Source of the DNA: a virus
DNA: 64,000 nt
Virus record (IMG/VR): IMGVR_UViG_3300035180_002574
Span: 1-64,000 of that record
Direction: 5' to 3' (one strand)
This document shows positions 21,408 through 30,464 of the stretch, one piece after another. Every line of letters starts with the position of its first letter. The stretch's first letter is position 1. Made by a program: the position numbers and the translations under genes. The notes beneath the pieces are model-generated. The model was not told where the DNA came from and did not search any database. It saw only the letters and a list, made by a program, of their open reading frames with translations.

Positions 21408-21839
21408 ATGAGCGTTAGTAAAGTTAAACACCAACACAAAATTATACTAGATTTTAGTGATCAAAAATTGACGAAATGCAATATTAAAAGATCTCTGAGA
21501 GATTTAAATATTGAACCCTTATTTAAGGATGTTTCCAACCATCTAATCGGGGATCAATTCATATGTATTGATAATGAAATACAGGTGGGCATGTATAGGA
21601 TAAGTCTCTTATTGCCTCCCGCAATATCTCGTTTCACAAGCCATAAGTTAAAAGAGTTTGGAGATTTCAAAATCAAAATCTTTGAAACCGGAAACAAAAG
21701 CGCCCGTGAAATTAATCTGCGCCAAGACGGTAGGTTCAAAGAACAACACTGGGTACAGAAAAATAACTACGCGTTAAAAGATCTAGAAGAGATTATCTAC
21801 CACTGTAAAAGATTAAATTATCTGAAAGCATTTATTTAA
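21408..21839 (+). CDS. Plus-strand gene within the array, 143 aa
   Basis: ATG 21408 has no clear Shine-Dalgarno but follows GATATATAATAAGAATAAA. It lacks the CxxC. The end (LKDLEEIIYHCKRLNYLKAF) resembles the helical ending of the CxxC family. It shares LRQDGRFKEQHW with the other plus-strand gene at 25419 (MKDSRFKNRAW), so these two form their own family. Stops of this gene and the convergent copy overlap at TTAA. Confidence 0.7.
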   Translation: MSVSKVKHQHKIILDFSDQKLTKCNIKRSLRDLNIEPLFKDVSNHLIGDQFICIDNEIQVGMYRISLLLPPAISRFTSHKLKEFGDFKIKIFETGNKSAREINLRQDGRFKEQHWVQKNNYALKDLEEIIYHCKRLNYLKAFI

Positions 21840-22426
21840 GAGAATAAAACGTACATTTTAAGTTTCTCTAGTAGTTTCTTTTTGCTTCTATATTTTCTCA
21901 TCGGAATATATGGAAGGCGTACCGTTGAAGGGGCAATAATTCTTGATGAATCTATTCTCCTAACAACAAGCTCACTTTTATTTAAAGTGGCAAAAGAGTG
22001 CAAAGAATATACATTATATTCGTCATTTATAATGACGAACTCCAACAATATCTCAGTTGGAAATATAAATCCATATTCCAAATTGAACTTTAATGGAATG
22101 CTTCGCACGCGCGTGTGGCATTTGTTGCAGTAATAGTCTAAGAACAATTTATGATCGGCGAGGTACTTTGTCAAGCCTGCAGTATTTGTAATATTGAATT
22201 TATTGGTTTTGCAGTCAATTTTTAATTTTACTGACCCCACATAACGAATCGCGACATCCACCTCTAAGTTAGTGCCACTAATATTAGGTGTAAGATAAGT
22301 CTCATCGCCGATGAGATGGTCACTACTTGAATTTATTTTTGAACATAATCTGAATAGAGCCGGTCTTCCACAACTAAAACAAGGACTATCATATAGAATA
22401 AAGTCTTTGATCGTAAACTTTTTCAT
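21836..22426 (-). CDS. CxxC-family paralogue, long form, 196 aa
   Basis: MKKFTIKDFILYDSPCFSCG has an N-terminal extension of about 15 residues ahead of the first knuckle, as in the copies at 23608, 24189 and 25946. YYCNKCHTRVRSIPLKFNLE is the second knuckle at about 100. The end is KKLLEKLKMYVLFS. It lies directly downstream of the RF2 gene. Function unknown. Confidence 0.75.
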   Translation of the reverse strand: MKKFTIKDFILYDSPCFSCGRPALFRLCSKINSSSDHLIGDETYLTPNISGTNLEVDVAIRYVGSVKLKIDCKTNKFNITNTAGLTKYLADHKLFLDYYCNKCHTRVRSIPLKFNLEYGFIFPTEILLEFVIINDEYNVYSLHSFATLNKSELVVRRIDSSRIIAPSTVRLPYIPMRKYRSKKKLLEKLKMYVLFS

Positions 22427-22431
22427 AAGTG

Positions 22432-23532
22432 TTATGCAAGTTTATCGGTTCCAGTTTTCAAATATGAAAGAAGAAAAGATTGTATGTTTCCGTCTAATAC
22501 CGAATCAGAATCTCGTGATTCCCAATCCGTCCTATGATCTTTAACCAGCTTATACGGCATCAATGTATATGTTCTAATATGATTTCCAAAAGAAATATCA
22601 GACATACTATCTATATATTTGTCTTTTTCTGTCTGTCTTTTTTTCATCTCTAATTCATAGAGTTTAGATTTTAGCATTTTAATAGCCATTTTTCTATTAA
22701 CATGCTGGTCTCTTTCGGATCTAGAATTAATTACAATTCCTGTGGGAATATGTTTCAACCTAACTGCGGACTCAACCTTATTAACATTTTGCCCGCCGGC
22801 GCCAGAAGCACGCATGGTTGAGATTTCTAAATCTTTTTCATTAATTTGAATATCGATGGTATCTTCAATATCTGGGGTTACTGCCACAGCGGCGAATGAG
22901 GTATGTCTGGCATCACCGGCATTAAATGGAGAATTTCTAATTAGACGATGAACTCCTGCTTCGCCTTTTAAGAAACCATAAGCATATGGTCCCTCAATTC
23001 TAATTGATACGGAATCCGTACAAATAGCACTATGTTCTTCTGAAGGCTTGGTGTCTAATATCTCTATCTTAAAGTCATTTGAGCCTGCCCAACGACAATA
23101 CATACGCAGCAATATAGTTACCCAATTAGCAGCTTCTAATCCACCAGCCCCAGCATTAATTGATAAAATAGCTGGATTATCATCGTTCGGTCCAGACATC
23201 ATCTGTCTGAATTCAAAGTCGGATAGATCTTTATGAGCCTTTTCTACCAGGTGAGAGATGGCTGCAATCTCATCTGGAACTACTTCTAACCCTTCTTTAT
23301 AGAAAGATACTTCATCATCAAACGTTTGCAATTTATGCAAAAGAGTGGCTAATTTTTGTCGCTCCTTCATTAAGGCAGAAGCCTTTTGAGGATCCGACCA
23401 CGCATCAGGTTTACTGACAAGGTGATCTATTTCCTCTACTCGTAATTGATATGTTTTAACTGGAATCATCTTTTTGAGAGAAACTAATTTCTCTACACAG
23501 GATTCAATCAGTTGATGCAAATTTGTAGACAT
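22432..23532 (-). CDS. prfB: Peptide chain release factor 2
   Basis: ATG 23532 ([20 protein letters not shown]) follows GAGGAAAA and gives 366 residues, the length of bacterial RF2. It contains the stop-codon-reading tripeptide SPF ([19 protein letters not shown]), typical of RF2 (UGA/UAA), and the catalytic GGQ ([19 protein letters not shown]) that triggers peptidyl-tRNA hydrolysis in the ribosome. There is no internal UGA frameshift site as in many bacterial prfB genes. It sits inside the CxxC array in the same orientation. A phage copy may favour phage translation termination. Confidence 0.95.
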   Translation of the reverse strand: MSTNLHQLIESCVEKLVSLKKMIPVKTYQLRVEEIDHLVSKPDAWSDPQKASALMKERQKLATLLHKLQTFDDEVSFYKEGLEVVPDEIAAISHLVEKAHKDLSDFEFRQMMSGPNDDNPAILSINAGAGGLEAANWVTILLRMYCRWAGSNDFKIEILDTKPSEEHSAICTDSVSIRIEGPYAYGFLKGEAGVHRLIRNSPFNAGDARHTSFAAVAVTPDIEDTIDIQINEKDLEISTMRASGAGGQNVNKVESAVRLKHIPTGIVINSRSERDQHVNRKMAIKMLKSKLYELEMKKRQTEKDKYIDSMSDISFGNHIRTYTLMPYKLVKDHRTDWESRDSDSVLDGNIQSFLLSYLKTGTDKLA

Positions 23533-23607
23533 GATGCACTTTTCCTCCTCGCACAACATAACAATTGCTAAAAATTTGTCAAGGCGCCGGCAAGGATATA
23601 AATTATT

Positions 23608-24192
23608 TTATGAAAATGTGATAATTGTTTGGATCTTTTTTAACAACTTTTCTTTTGGGACCGAATCAAAAGGAATAAGATCCAGTTCTATAGGAACAGC
23701 CTCTACATTTTCAGTAGAATAAATTTTTGTTTTATTTTCCGCCCAATCATTTTGAACCCATGATGAATTAACATTGAATGATTCCCAGGACAAATTAAAA
23801 GAGCCGATCTTACTATTAAAAATAGTAAGATTGCTAGATGTAAGATAATAATGACAGCAATCATCTCTGTCACAGGATAATTCCATATGTATAAAATTTC
23901 TCCGTAAAGTATTAAAAACTATTGACTCTATAACAAAATCATGAATGAATTCATCAGCACCTTCATATCTATGTTTTATTTCTCCGGTCGAACCATCGAT
24001 CGTACCCATTATATTAGGATATCCCGAGCGACCATTTTTTATCTTAAAAGAGATTTTTCCATTTTTGTATGGATTATAGATCTTTAATTTATCCGCAACT
24101 CCCTGGCAAAGCGTTGGGTATAAATCATTTTTACAAAATACACATTTCTTTTTATAGTCAACAAACTCTTGGATATTATTAAACTGGATCAT
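23608..24192 (-). CDS. CxxC-family paralogue, long form, 194 aa
   Basis: MIQFNNIQEFVDYKKKCVFC has the extended N-terminus and first knuckle. CDRDDCCHYYLTSSNLTIFN is the Cys-rich second site at about 100. The end is KEKLLKKIQTIITFS. Its start overlaps the previous stop by ATGA. Function unknown. Confidence 0.75.
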   Translation of the reverse strand: MIQFNNIQEFVDYKKKCVFCKNDLYPTLCQGVADKLKIYNPYKNGKISFKIKNGRSGYPNIMGTIDGSTGEIKHRYEGADEFIHDFVIESIVFNTLRRNFIHMELSCDRDDCCHYYLTSSNLTIFNSKIGSFNLSWESFNVNSSWVQNDWAENKTKIYSTENVEAVPIELDLIPFDSVPKEKLLKKIQTIITFS

Positions 24193-24728
24193 GAAAATAT
24201 TACCAATTTTCTTATCCTGGCTAACGTCTCATCAGGATTATTTAGATTTATATCTATCATGGGAAACTTAGTTGTCCTAGTTTTACCAGCGCTATCATAC
24301 GTAATGAACCAAGTTTCCTCTAGCTCATAGTAAGTTCTTACTTCTGATATTAGGTTATTTTCTTCGAACGTAACTGACATAAAATTAAGATCTACTCTGG
24401 TTATCTCTGGTTTTGTAGTATCAAATTGAACACTATAAACTGTAGAAAATTTAGAACACTCTTGACAGTCTACAAGCAATGTAGACCAAAAAATTCCATT
24501 AAAATTCAAAAATTTCTTTTGTGTTTTTTGGTTATCTTCTTTTATAAGAAGAACATTTCCAGTATCTATATGAACCACATACGCATCATTTGTTTTGTTA
24601 GATAGTGGAAATTTTATTCTACTTATATCTTCATGTTGATTTTTAGAATCTAAAAATAAACGCTCGTTACACACTGGACAATGTATGATAAAATTTAAAG
24701 CATGCTTCAAACTAGTAAAAGTTATCAT
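24189..24728 (-). CDS. CxxC-family paralogue, long form, 179 aa
   Basis: MITFTSLKHALNFIIHCPVC has the extended N-terminus and knuckle CPVCNERL. CQECSKFSTVYSVQFD is the second knuckle near residue 93. The end is ETLARIRKLVIFS. Start overlaps the stop of the kinase-like gene. Function unknown. Confidence 0.75.
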   Translation of the reverse strand: MITFTSLKHALNFIIHCPVCNERLFLDSKNQHEDISRIKFPLSNKTNDAYVVHIDTGNVLLIKEDNQKTQKKFLNFNGIFWSTLLVDCQECSKFSTVYSVQFDTTKPEITRVDLNFMSVTFEENNLISEVRTYYELEETWFITYDSAGKTRTTKFPMIDINLNNPDETLARIRKLVIFS

Positions 24729-25372
24729 GATTCGTAAAAATCTTCAAATACTTTCTTAGTTAATCCAGTGTCTATTAAAACAGGAACTCCATCTTTAAGC
24801 CCCCAAGATGATTCTTTTGCCAAATCTCCTGGCATTAACTTAAATTCATCACCTAACTCTTTGATTTCTTTATAAAAATCATTTTTACTTACCTCATCAA
24901 ATGATTCCGGCTTATCTTTATCTGTATTACCGCTAACATTTTTTAAACCGTATCTAATACATTCTCCGAAATCATCAAAATCTATACCCGTGGCTTTTTC
25001 AAATTGTTTAGCAGTTATTTTCTTTAGGAAATGAGTTTCAATCCAGGTAAAGTTGTCGGCATGTTTTATGATCTTATTAACATATTTTGACTTTAATTTA
25101 GGGTTTGCTTCTGCTTTATTTTGAGCAATGCCCTTATCATTTTTAGCCAATTTAACTACTGTTTTGTCGGGTGTCAAGTATACAATTCTTGAAGATCCAG
25201 AGGATAAATGCTTAAAATTGCGTTCCGCGTATTTTTTACGCGCATGATACGTTTCTAGTTTTTTGAGATTATCTAATACTGTCTTAACATCTTTAGAATC
25301 CTTGGGCAGCTCTTCAGCTTTTGCCAAGGATAAAAATATGCCAGCAAATCTCAATAGTTTATTAGTATTCAT
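24725..25372 (-). CDS. Kinase-like phage protein, 215 aa
   Basis: MNTNKLLRFAGIFLSLAKAE opens the protein. The block SSGSSRIVYLTPDKTVVKLA then KNDKGIAQNKAEANP resembles the glycine loop and ATP-binding lysine strand of protein-kinase-like folds seen in many phage proteins of unknown role. The catalytic HRD/DFG motifs are not obvious: LMPGDLAKESSWGLKDGVPV and LIDTGL may be the corresponding D-containing end. Activity is uncertain. It is followed by a coupled CxxC-family gene. Confidence 0.55.
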   Translation of the reverse strand: MNTNKLLRFAGIFLSLAKAEELPKDSKDVKTVLDNLKKLETYHARKKYAERNFKHLSSGSSRIVYLTPDKTVVKLAKNDKGIAQNKAEANPKLKSKYVNKIIKHADNFTWIETHFLKKITAKQFEKATGIDFDDFGECIRYGLKNVSGNTDKDKPESFDEVSKNDFYKEIKELGDEFKLMPGDLAKESSWGLKDGVPVLIDTGLTKKVFEDFYES

Positions 25373-25418
25373 ACGGTAAATACAAAGTTATTAATATTTG
25401 GTTATATTCATATATAAT

Positions 25419-25949
25419 ATGAACAGAATATCTGTTGAAGATTTTTTGAAACTAATTCAAGACTCTCAGGAAGAAGATTATACCACCGAGAGTGAAGAAG
25501 AAGTTTGGGCAAATGATCATTACTATCTTCCGGATAAGTACAAAAAACTAGAAAAATTCCTACATTTTAAACCGCCCAGCGAATCTATTATTGATCTTAC
25601 CAATTGTAAGAAGGACGACATTCAAGAGCTTTTATTTAAAAGTACGAAGTTTAAAATTGGTAAATTTACATTAACCATCAATAAATATTATGGAATCCCC
25701 GGAGATGCGGAATCTTCATTAGCACTAGACATTAGATTAATGGAACATAGGATCAAAACCCCAAATGGGAGTCCATGTAATATGGATTTTGATATCGACA
25801 TCATGAAAGATAGTAGGTTCAAAAATAGAGCCTGGCTTTCTTATTTTAATACCAAAGGCAGGAGTTATGGTATCGGAATACCCACTGATGTAGTAGTGGA
25901 TATTGTTAGATGGTTACAAGCCATTACCAAACTTTGTGCTTTTCTTTAA
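25419..25949 (+). CDS. Plus-strand gene within the array, 176 aa
   Basis: ATG 25419 (MNRISVEDFLKLIQDSQEED) follows CATATATAAT with no Shine-Dalgarno. There is no CxxC. Its block MKDSRFKNRAWLSYFNTKG matches that of the gene at 21408, and the ending VDIVRWLQAITKLCAFL is like the helical end of the CxxC family. The stop shares TTAA with the convergent copy. Function unknown. Confidence 0.7.
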   Translation: MNRISVEDFLKLIQDSQEEDYTTESEEEVWANDHYYLPDKYKKLEKFLHFKPPSESIIDLTNCKKDDIQELLFKSTKFKIGKFTLTINKYYGIPGDAESSLALDIRLMEHRIKTPNGSPCNMDFDIDIMKDSRFKNRAWLSYFNTKGRSYGIGIPTDVVVDIVRWLQAITKLCAFL

Positions 25950-26590
25950 GAAAAAATGATTAATCGTTTAATTCTATTCGTCGTCTCTGACTCAGAAACG
26001 AAATCTATAAGCGGAACTTCTAAGAAGTTTGCATTATGAGCGATAGCGTCATGAACAGCATCTAACTGATGGTTAGATTTGAAATAGAATATGTGGCTTT
26101 TTTCTTTAGAAGGATTATTTATTAACCTATATATTTTATAGGTACCGTTTTCCATTTGAAGAAAAAGTCCAAAAAATTCTGAATGTATCCCAGGGATGTC
26201 GATTTTGCAAGCATTAAAATCAATATTTAATTGATTTGAATTGCAGGAATATCTTTGGCAATCATAATTATCGCAGAACATATAAAAAGAGAACGCGCCC
26301 AGGTTATCATAAAATTCTTTAAATCGATTAATAATCGATATGCTAACATAATCATGCAAATGAACATTTTTATTATAAAACTCTATACAAAAATTATTAG
26401 TTTCATGTTCTATTGAAAAACCTACAGCGTATTCTTTTTGTTTATTCTTTTTGAGAAGATCAAAAATAATTAGTCTGCTATTATTTTCTAACTTCCATCT
26501 TTGTTTTCTTTTGGAATGAAAAACACACCTAAGTGAAGACCCGCAAAAAGGACAATGGGAACGTCGGTTAAGAAAATCAGATAAATTCAT
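25946..26590 (-). CDS. CxxC-family paralogue, long form, 214 aa
   Basis: MNLSDFLNRRSHCPFCGSSL has the knuckle at residues 13-16. A second Cys cluster (MFCDNYDCQRYSCNSNQLNI) lies near 108. The end is SETTNRIKRLIIFS. Function unknown. Confidence 0.75.
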   Translation of the reverse strand: MNLSDFLNRRSHCPFCGSSLRCVFHSKRKQRWKLENNSRLIIFDLLKKNKQKEYAVGFSIEHETNNFCIEFYNKNVHLHDYVSISIINRFKEFYDNLGAFSFYMFCDNYDCQRYSCNSNQLNIDFNACKIDIPGIHSEFFGLFLQMENGTYKIYRLINNPSKEKSHIFYFKSNHQLDAVHDAIAHNANFLEVPLIDFVSESETTNRIKRLIIFS

Positions 26591-26635
26591 GTAGCCTCAT
26601 TCCCTACAACATAACACTTCGGCAAAACATTGCAA

Positions 26636-27247
26636 TCAGGAAAATAATACTAAAGTTTGGATCTTTTTTCTTATTTTTCAGGATCAGCCCTATATTTATA
26701 TAATTTGTTAATTGGTAATACCAAAAGTGGTTCATAGTTAGCATATCTGTATTGTAATTTTGACGCTTTAAGAGTGTCACTTATAAAAGTTTTAGATGGC
26801 AAAAACTCATTAATTACTTTAAAATATCCACCATTGATATCTTGTATATAATAACTTTCCTTAACGGGTCGATGACCAATAAAATTGAAAATACATCTTA
26901 TCTAATTCCAATTTTAAACTGTATTCACATTCATGTTCTCTTGAATATCTCTTGTAAAAATACTTTCAGATAATCAATCTCATCATCTTTTCCCTCCATG
27001 TCACAAGAGTCGTTAGTCATACTAACAACCACATTAAAATTAATAGTTCCATTATACAATCTAACTTTAAGCGGAAAAATTATCCTTTCACCATCATTGT
27101 TAAATGATTTACTTGGAGAGAAACTGGTCTCATAACCATTAATATATGCTGGGTCAGACATGTCATAATAAAGAGGTGTAAGTGGTTCTCCACATAAGCA
27201 AGTAGACTTATATTCGAATAACTCCCCAAATTAGTTATGGCTTCCAT
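26636..27247 (-). pseudogene. Frameshifted CxxC-family paralogue
   Basis: ATG 27247 gives MEAITN, then in another frame GELFEYKSTCLCGEPLTPLY and MSDPAYINGYETSFSPSKSF to FKRT. A further frame holds IGHRPVKESYYIQDINGGYF, and the end KKIQTLVLFS is in yet another. All family parts are present but at least three frame changes occur, some beside A-runs. Confidence 0.6.
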
Positions 27248-27320
27248 GCACTGTATATAACCCACTCCCCCTATAATATCCCCCTCACGTTTGTCGAGAA
27301 AAGCTTGCAAAAGGTGGAAA

Positions 27321-27354
27321 ATAAAAAAAATGCCGGACTTTTCAATCCGGCATT
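27321..27354 (-). terminator. Rho-independent terminator
   Basis: On the minus strand AATGCCGGA pairs with TCCGGCATT and is followed by eight T residues. It closes the unit containing the gene at 27444. On the plus strand, TAGGAGGACTTTCATAATG at about 27400 offers a strong RBS but opens only 11 codons. Confidence 0.85.
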
Positions 27355-27443
27355 AAGCTAATTTGTGCGGCAATACTACCAACTTTCTAACCTGATAGGA
27401 GGACTTTCATAATGCCTCGCTGCATAAGGCACATATGTCAAGT

Positions 27444-28076
27444 TTAGAATTTTTCTTTTATACCACTTGTGTTAAGTTTATTATATATACTAAATAATTT
27501 ATCAACCATTGATTCTAATTTTGGAATAGTATTATTAATGTCCTTTATTCTTTCAGCTATTCTTGGTCCGGCTTCTTGCGTTTTAGGTTCGGTTAATAAC
27601 GCGCCTTTTGTTCCTTTTAGTTTAGTTAGCATATCTAATAATTTTGAACGAATATCTGTATATTCCTGCACTTTAAGCCATGGTTTTCCGGCTACCAATA
27701 ATGGTTCGGCTTTTTGTAATAATGCATTTGCCTCATTTACCTTTGGCTCAGATGATGTCATAAAATCATATTTAGGATAAATCGTATCTTTAAACTTATC
27801 TACAATTGCAGGAGTTGTTGTTTGAGGCATCTTATTGATATCTTTAAGTTGAGATTCTGGTACTCTCGATTGTGGATATGAAGGTTCTTCTGGAAGAGTA
27901 CTTTGATTTTTTGTATCAACTACCGGTTCATGAGAACTAATTGGTTCATATGGTCCTGGAGGTAATCCTGGTTCTGTTTGAGCTAATGCTTTTAGAAAAG
28001 CTTTTCTATCACCATAGGTGGCAATTCTTTCGAATGATTTTGCTTTTGCTAGTAATTTGTCGATTTCCTTCATCAT
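27444..28076 (-). CDS. Hypothetical protein, 210 aa
   Basis: ATG 28076 follows AAAGGA. The N-terminal helix (MMKEIDKLLAKAKSFERIAT) is followed by a Pro-rich linker (EPGLPPGPYEPISSHEPVVD) and helical C-terminal half (KLLDMLTKLKGTKGALL; IPKLESMVDKLFSIYNKL). It resembles minor virion or internal proteins in build, but no family is recognised. Confidence 0.65.
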   Translation of the reverse strand: MMKEIDKLLAKAKSFERIATYGDRKAFLKALAQTEPGLPPGPYEPISSHEPVVDTKNQSTLPEEPSYPQSRVPESQLKDINKMPQTTTPAIVDKFKDTIYPKYDFMTSSEPKVNEANALLQKAEPLLVAGKPWLKVQEYTDIRSKLLDMLTKLKGTKGALLTEPKTQEAGPRIAERIKDINNTIPKLESMVDKLFSIYNKLNTSGIKEKF

Positions 28077-28102
28077 ACATATCCTTTATCTAGACCTGTA
28101 AA

Positions 28103-28121
28103 TTATGCACAGTTATGCACA
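28103..28121 (+). promoter_or_regulatory. Two tandem DnaA-box-like nonamers
   Basis: TTATGCACA occurs at 28103 and again at 28113, both perfect matches to TTATNCACA, in the gap between genes 27444 and 28135. Another copy is at 42488. It could be a DnaA site, but two such words can occur by chance in AT-rich DNA. Confidence 0.35.
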
Positions 28122-28134
28122 GTTATTCCCATAA

Positions 28135-28617
28135 TTACTTCCTATTAAGAAAATCTTGGTTGTTAAATATATTATCTGGATTGGCGTCATGTACATGACT
28201 AGGGTCATTTGGATCAAATAACATATCTTGAATTGGTCTTGGCAATGTACTGGATGGACCCCCAGCTGGTAGATTTTTGTTGGCTAATAAGCTATAGATA
28301 TTTAACCTTTCAATATCTAGTGTAACACCCGGCGGTCCGTATTTGTTTGCTAATATGCTGGCAACCCCCGCCTTGACAAAAATTACGACGTCCGCATACT
28401 CACGGTTGGTATAGTCTGACAAATTATCTCGAATTACGAGGATGCGCAATTGGTTTAATTCCACATTCTGCGGGTAATTTGGATCAACAAGCATTTTGCT
28501 ATCGAATTCCTGACCACTCATTGAGTCGTCAATAAGTAGCTGTTGAATTAATTTATTCTTAATAGGAGGATTAATATCACTATTTACGAAAATTATGGCG
28601 GAAGGGACGGTAGTCAT
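28135..28617 (-). CDS. Hypothetical protein, 160 aa
   Basis: MTTVPSAIIFVNSDINPPIK opens an alpha/beta protein with a strand-rich first half (LNQLRILVIRDNLSDYTNRE; ADVVIFVKAGVASIL) and a proline-rich end. No family is recognised. It diverges from the dUTPase gene; the two starts are 72 bases apart. Confidence 0.65.
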   Translation of the reverse strand: MTTVPSAIIFVNSDINPPIKNKLIQQLLIDDSMSGQEFDSKMLVDPNYPQNVELNQLRILVIRDNLSDYTNREYADVVIFVKAGVASILANKYGPPGVTLDIERLNIYSLLANKNLPAGGPSSTLPRPIQDMLFDPNDPSHVHDANPDNIFNNQDFLNRK

Positions 28618-28689
28618 ATAAATAATAGTATTTTATTGCCCTTGACAGGCAAAGTTCAAAGATTAATATGTCCATATTACGAGGTAACC

Positions 28690-29226
28690 ATGTCTGATTT
28701 GGAAATTCCAGAGTTTAAGTTCGCAATTCGTGAAGATTTGAACGATACAAAAGATTTATTCGTACCACATCGGGCTACAGCTCGATCTGCTGGTTGGGAT
28801 GTAAAAGCCGCAATGAAAGACCGCGCGCCTCTTGAAATGAATTTTGGCGATTGTGCTAAGATTCCTTTAGGGTTTCGCGCTTTTTGTCCAGATGGTTGGT
28901 GGTACGAATTGAAGCCGCGTTCTTCAACTTTCGGTAAAAAGAATCTCCATGCTTTATATGGAACCATTGATGAGGATTTTGAGGGCGAATTGGTGTTTGC
29001 CTGTCAGTATCTTCCAGATATAGATTTTCAACAGGGTTTAGAGGGATTATACTGCCGTCAGTTTAAATCTCTAAAAATAGAGTTTGGTGAAGCGATTGGT
29101 CAAATCATTCCAGTTCGTCGTCAAGACATGATTGTCACGCGTGTCTCCAATTCGGAGATAGAAGATCTCTATAAGCAAAGAGGCGCGGAACGTGGCGCTG
29201 GCGGATTTGGCTCTACCAGCAAATGA
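28690..29226 (+). CDS. dut: dUTPase-like nucleotidohydrolase, 178 aa
   Basis: ATG 28690 (MSDLEIPEFKFAIREDLNDT) follows GAGGT. All five dUTPase motifs are visible: RSAGWDVKA (1), KPRSSTFGKK (2), YGTIDEDFEGE (3), GEAIGQIIPV (4) and the C-terminal RGAGGFGSTSK (5). The enzyme hydrolyses dUTP to dUMP and PPi, feeding the thymidylate synthase below and keeping uracil out of DNA. It is slightly longer than the usual 150 residues. Overlaps the next gene by ATGA. Confidence 0.85.
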   Translation: MSDLEIPEFKFAIREDLNDTKDLFVPHRATARSAGWDVKAAMKDRAPLEMNFGDCAKIPLGFRAFCPDGWWYELKPRSSTFGKKNLHALYGTIDEDFEGELVFACQYLPDIDFQQGLEGLYCRQFKSLKIEFGEAIGQIIPVRRQDMIVTRVSNSEIEDLYKQRGAERGAGGFGSTSK

Positions 29227-30143
29227 AAGTTAATAATAAAACAACAACACAAAAAAAATCAATTAAAGGATATGATTTTGATCCTCGTGAAGACATTGTA
29301 GGTTCTTCCGAAAAATATGTTGAACCATGGTATGATCCTCATGCCGAACTAGAAAGAAATATGATGCATGAAAAGATTTTGAGCGCTAAAAAAGGTCTTA
29401 TAGACCAGATTCGATCTGAAACCGAAAAATCATGGGATGAAGAATTTCCTCAGTATGAGTATGAAGAATATGAGTCTGAAGAATATGAGCCGCTGAAGAA
29501 GCTTCCTAAGCAAGCAGTGGTTTTAGCTTCTGAAGAAGATCAGAAAGCAATAAATGATCTTCAATCAAGGCACCCGGAAATGTTTGGGTCATTGAAAAAA
29601 GAACACGCATCTTCATTTTACCCAAATGAAGCCTGGATTCAAACACATACCAGGGCTAGATTCACTCCAACAAAACCAATGGTTCAAGCCATTGATCTTG
29701 AAGATATAGCTCATTCTTTGTCATTGCAGTGTAGATTTGCTGGTCATTGTAGCGAATTCTATTCAGTTGCCCAGCATTCCGTATTAGTTAGCTATCTTTG
29801 CGGCGTTCAAGACGCTCTTTGGGGATTAATGCATGACGCCTCAGAAGCTTATCTAGTAGATGTGCCCAGACCTCTTAAAATATCTGGAAAGTTTGATAAG
29901 TACCTAGAATTCGAAAAAAATATGCAGGATGCCATTTGTGAAAGATTTCATTTGCCAAAAGAAGAGCCAATATCTGTTAAGGTGGCAGACCAGATTGCTT
30001 TGGCAACCGAGGTGAGAGATTTAATGGGCGGTCCAAGACCCGATTGGACCTTAGAGTTTGAACCTTTCCCAGCCAAAATAATTCCGCTATCTCCCAAAGA
30101 AGCTAAGGAATTGTTCCTTAAAAGATTTGCTTTTCTCAAGTAA
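29223..30143 (+). CDS. HD-domain phosphohydrolase (YfbR-like), 306 aa
   Basis: Residues 1-125 are acidic and low complexity (EEYESEEYEPLKKLPKQA). The HD domain follows: DIAHSLSLQCRFAGHCSEFY, AQHSVLVSYL, then GLMHDASEAYLVDVPRPLK with the paired His-Asp, and KVADQIALATEVRDLMG. Phage and bacterial relatives are 5'-deoxynucleotidases of the YfbR type acting on dNMPs. The next-door dUTPase fits a role in nucleotide pool control. The N-terminal extension is unusual. Confidence 0.8.
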   Translation: MKVNNKTTTQKKSIKGYDFDPREDIVGSSEKYVEPWYDPHAELERNMMHEKILSAKKGLIDQIRSETEKSWDEEFPQYEYEEYESEEYEPLKKLPKQAVVLASEEDQKAINDLQSRHPEMFGSLKKEHASSFYPNEAWIQTHTRARFTPTKPMVQAIDLEDIAHSLSLQCRFAGHCSEFYSVAQHSVLVSYLCGVQDALWGLMHDASEAYLVDVPRPLKISGKFDKYLEFEKNMQDAICERFHLPKEEPISVKVADQIALATEVRDLMGGPRPDWTLEFEPFPAKIIPLSPKEAKELFLKRFAFLK

Positions 30144-30173
30144 ATCAATTATTATATTTGATATAAATAATGT

Positions 30174-30464
30174 ATGAATGAAGAAAATCCACGCCCAAAT
30201 GTTAAAATTGTCATCGCAAAAAAAGATGATAAAAAAGAGCCCAAACCAAAATATTATTATGATGTAAAGGTTGAAGTAATGCTTCCGGCAACCCTAACCT
30301 ATAGGGTCTTGGCGGAAGATGCCAATCAAGCAGCAGCAATGATAAAAAACTTACAACCTAATTCTGTTAATCATAAATTGATTGGAAGAAAAGAATTGAG
30401 ACTAAAAGTTTATGATGCGGGCAGCTCTATGATTAGATTTGTAAAAGAATTATTTGGAAAATAA
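30174..30464 (+). CDS. Hypothetical protein, 96 aa
   Basis: MNEENPRPNVKIVIAKKDDK opens a charged tail followed by a beta-alpha-beta segment (YYYDVKVEVMLPATLTYRVL, AEDANQAAAMIKNL). TATAAATA, the T4 late-promoter word, stands 4 bases before the ATG, leaving no leader. Overlaps the SET-domain gene by one base. Confidence 0.65.
   Translation: MNEENPRPNVKIVIAKKDDKKEPKPKYYYDVKVEVMLPATLTYRVLAEDANQAAAMIKNLQPNSVNHKLIGRKELRLKVYDAGSSMIRFVKELFGK

Noticed and set aside
27412-27447. 11-codon plus-strand ORF behind a strong AGGAGG site
   Set aside because: Too short to support as a gene and it overlaps the end of the minus-strand gene at 27444; noted only as an odd ribosome-binding-like sequence.
30162-30169. 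T4-type late promoters (TATAAATA) at 349-356, 26693-26700, 28617-28624 and 30162-30169
   Set aside because: The eight-base word is expected by chance in AT-rich DNA; two copies sit so close to the ATG that no leader would remain, and one lies inside a pseudogene.
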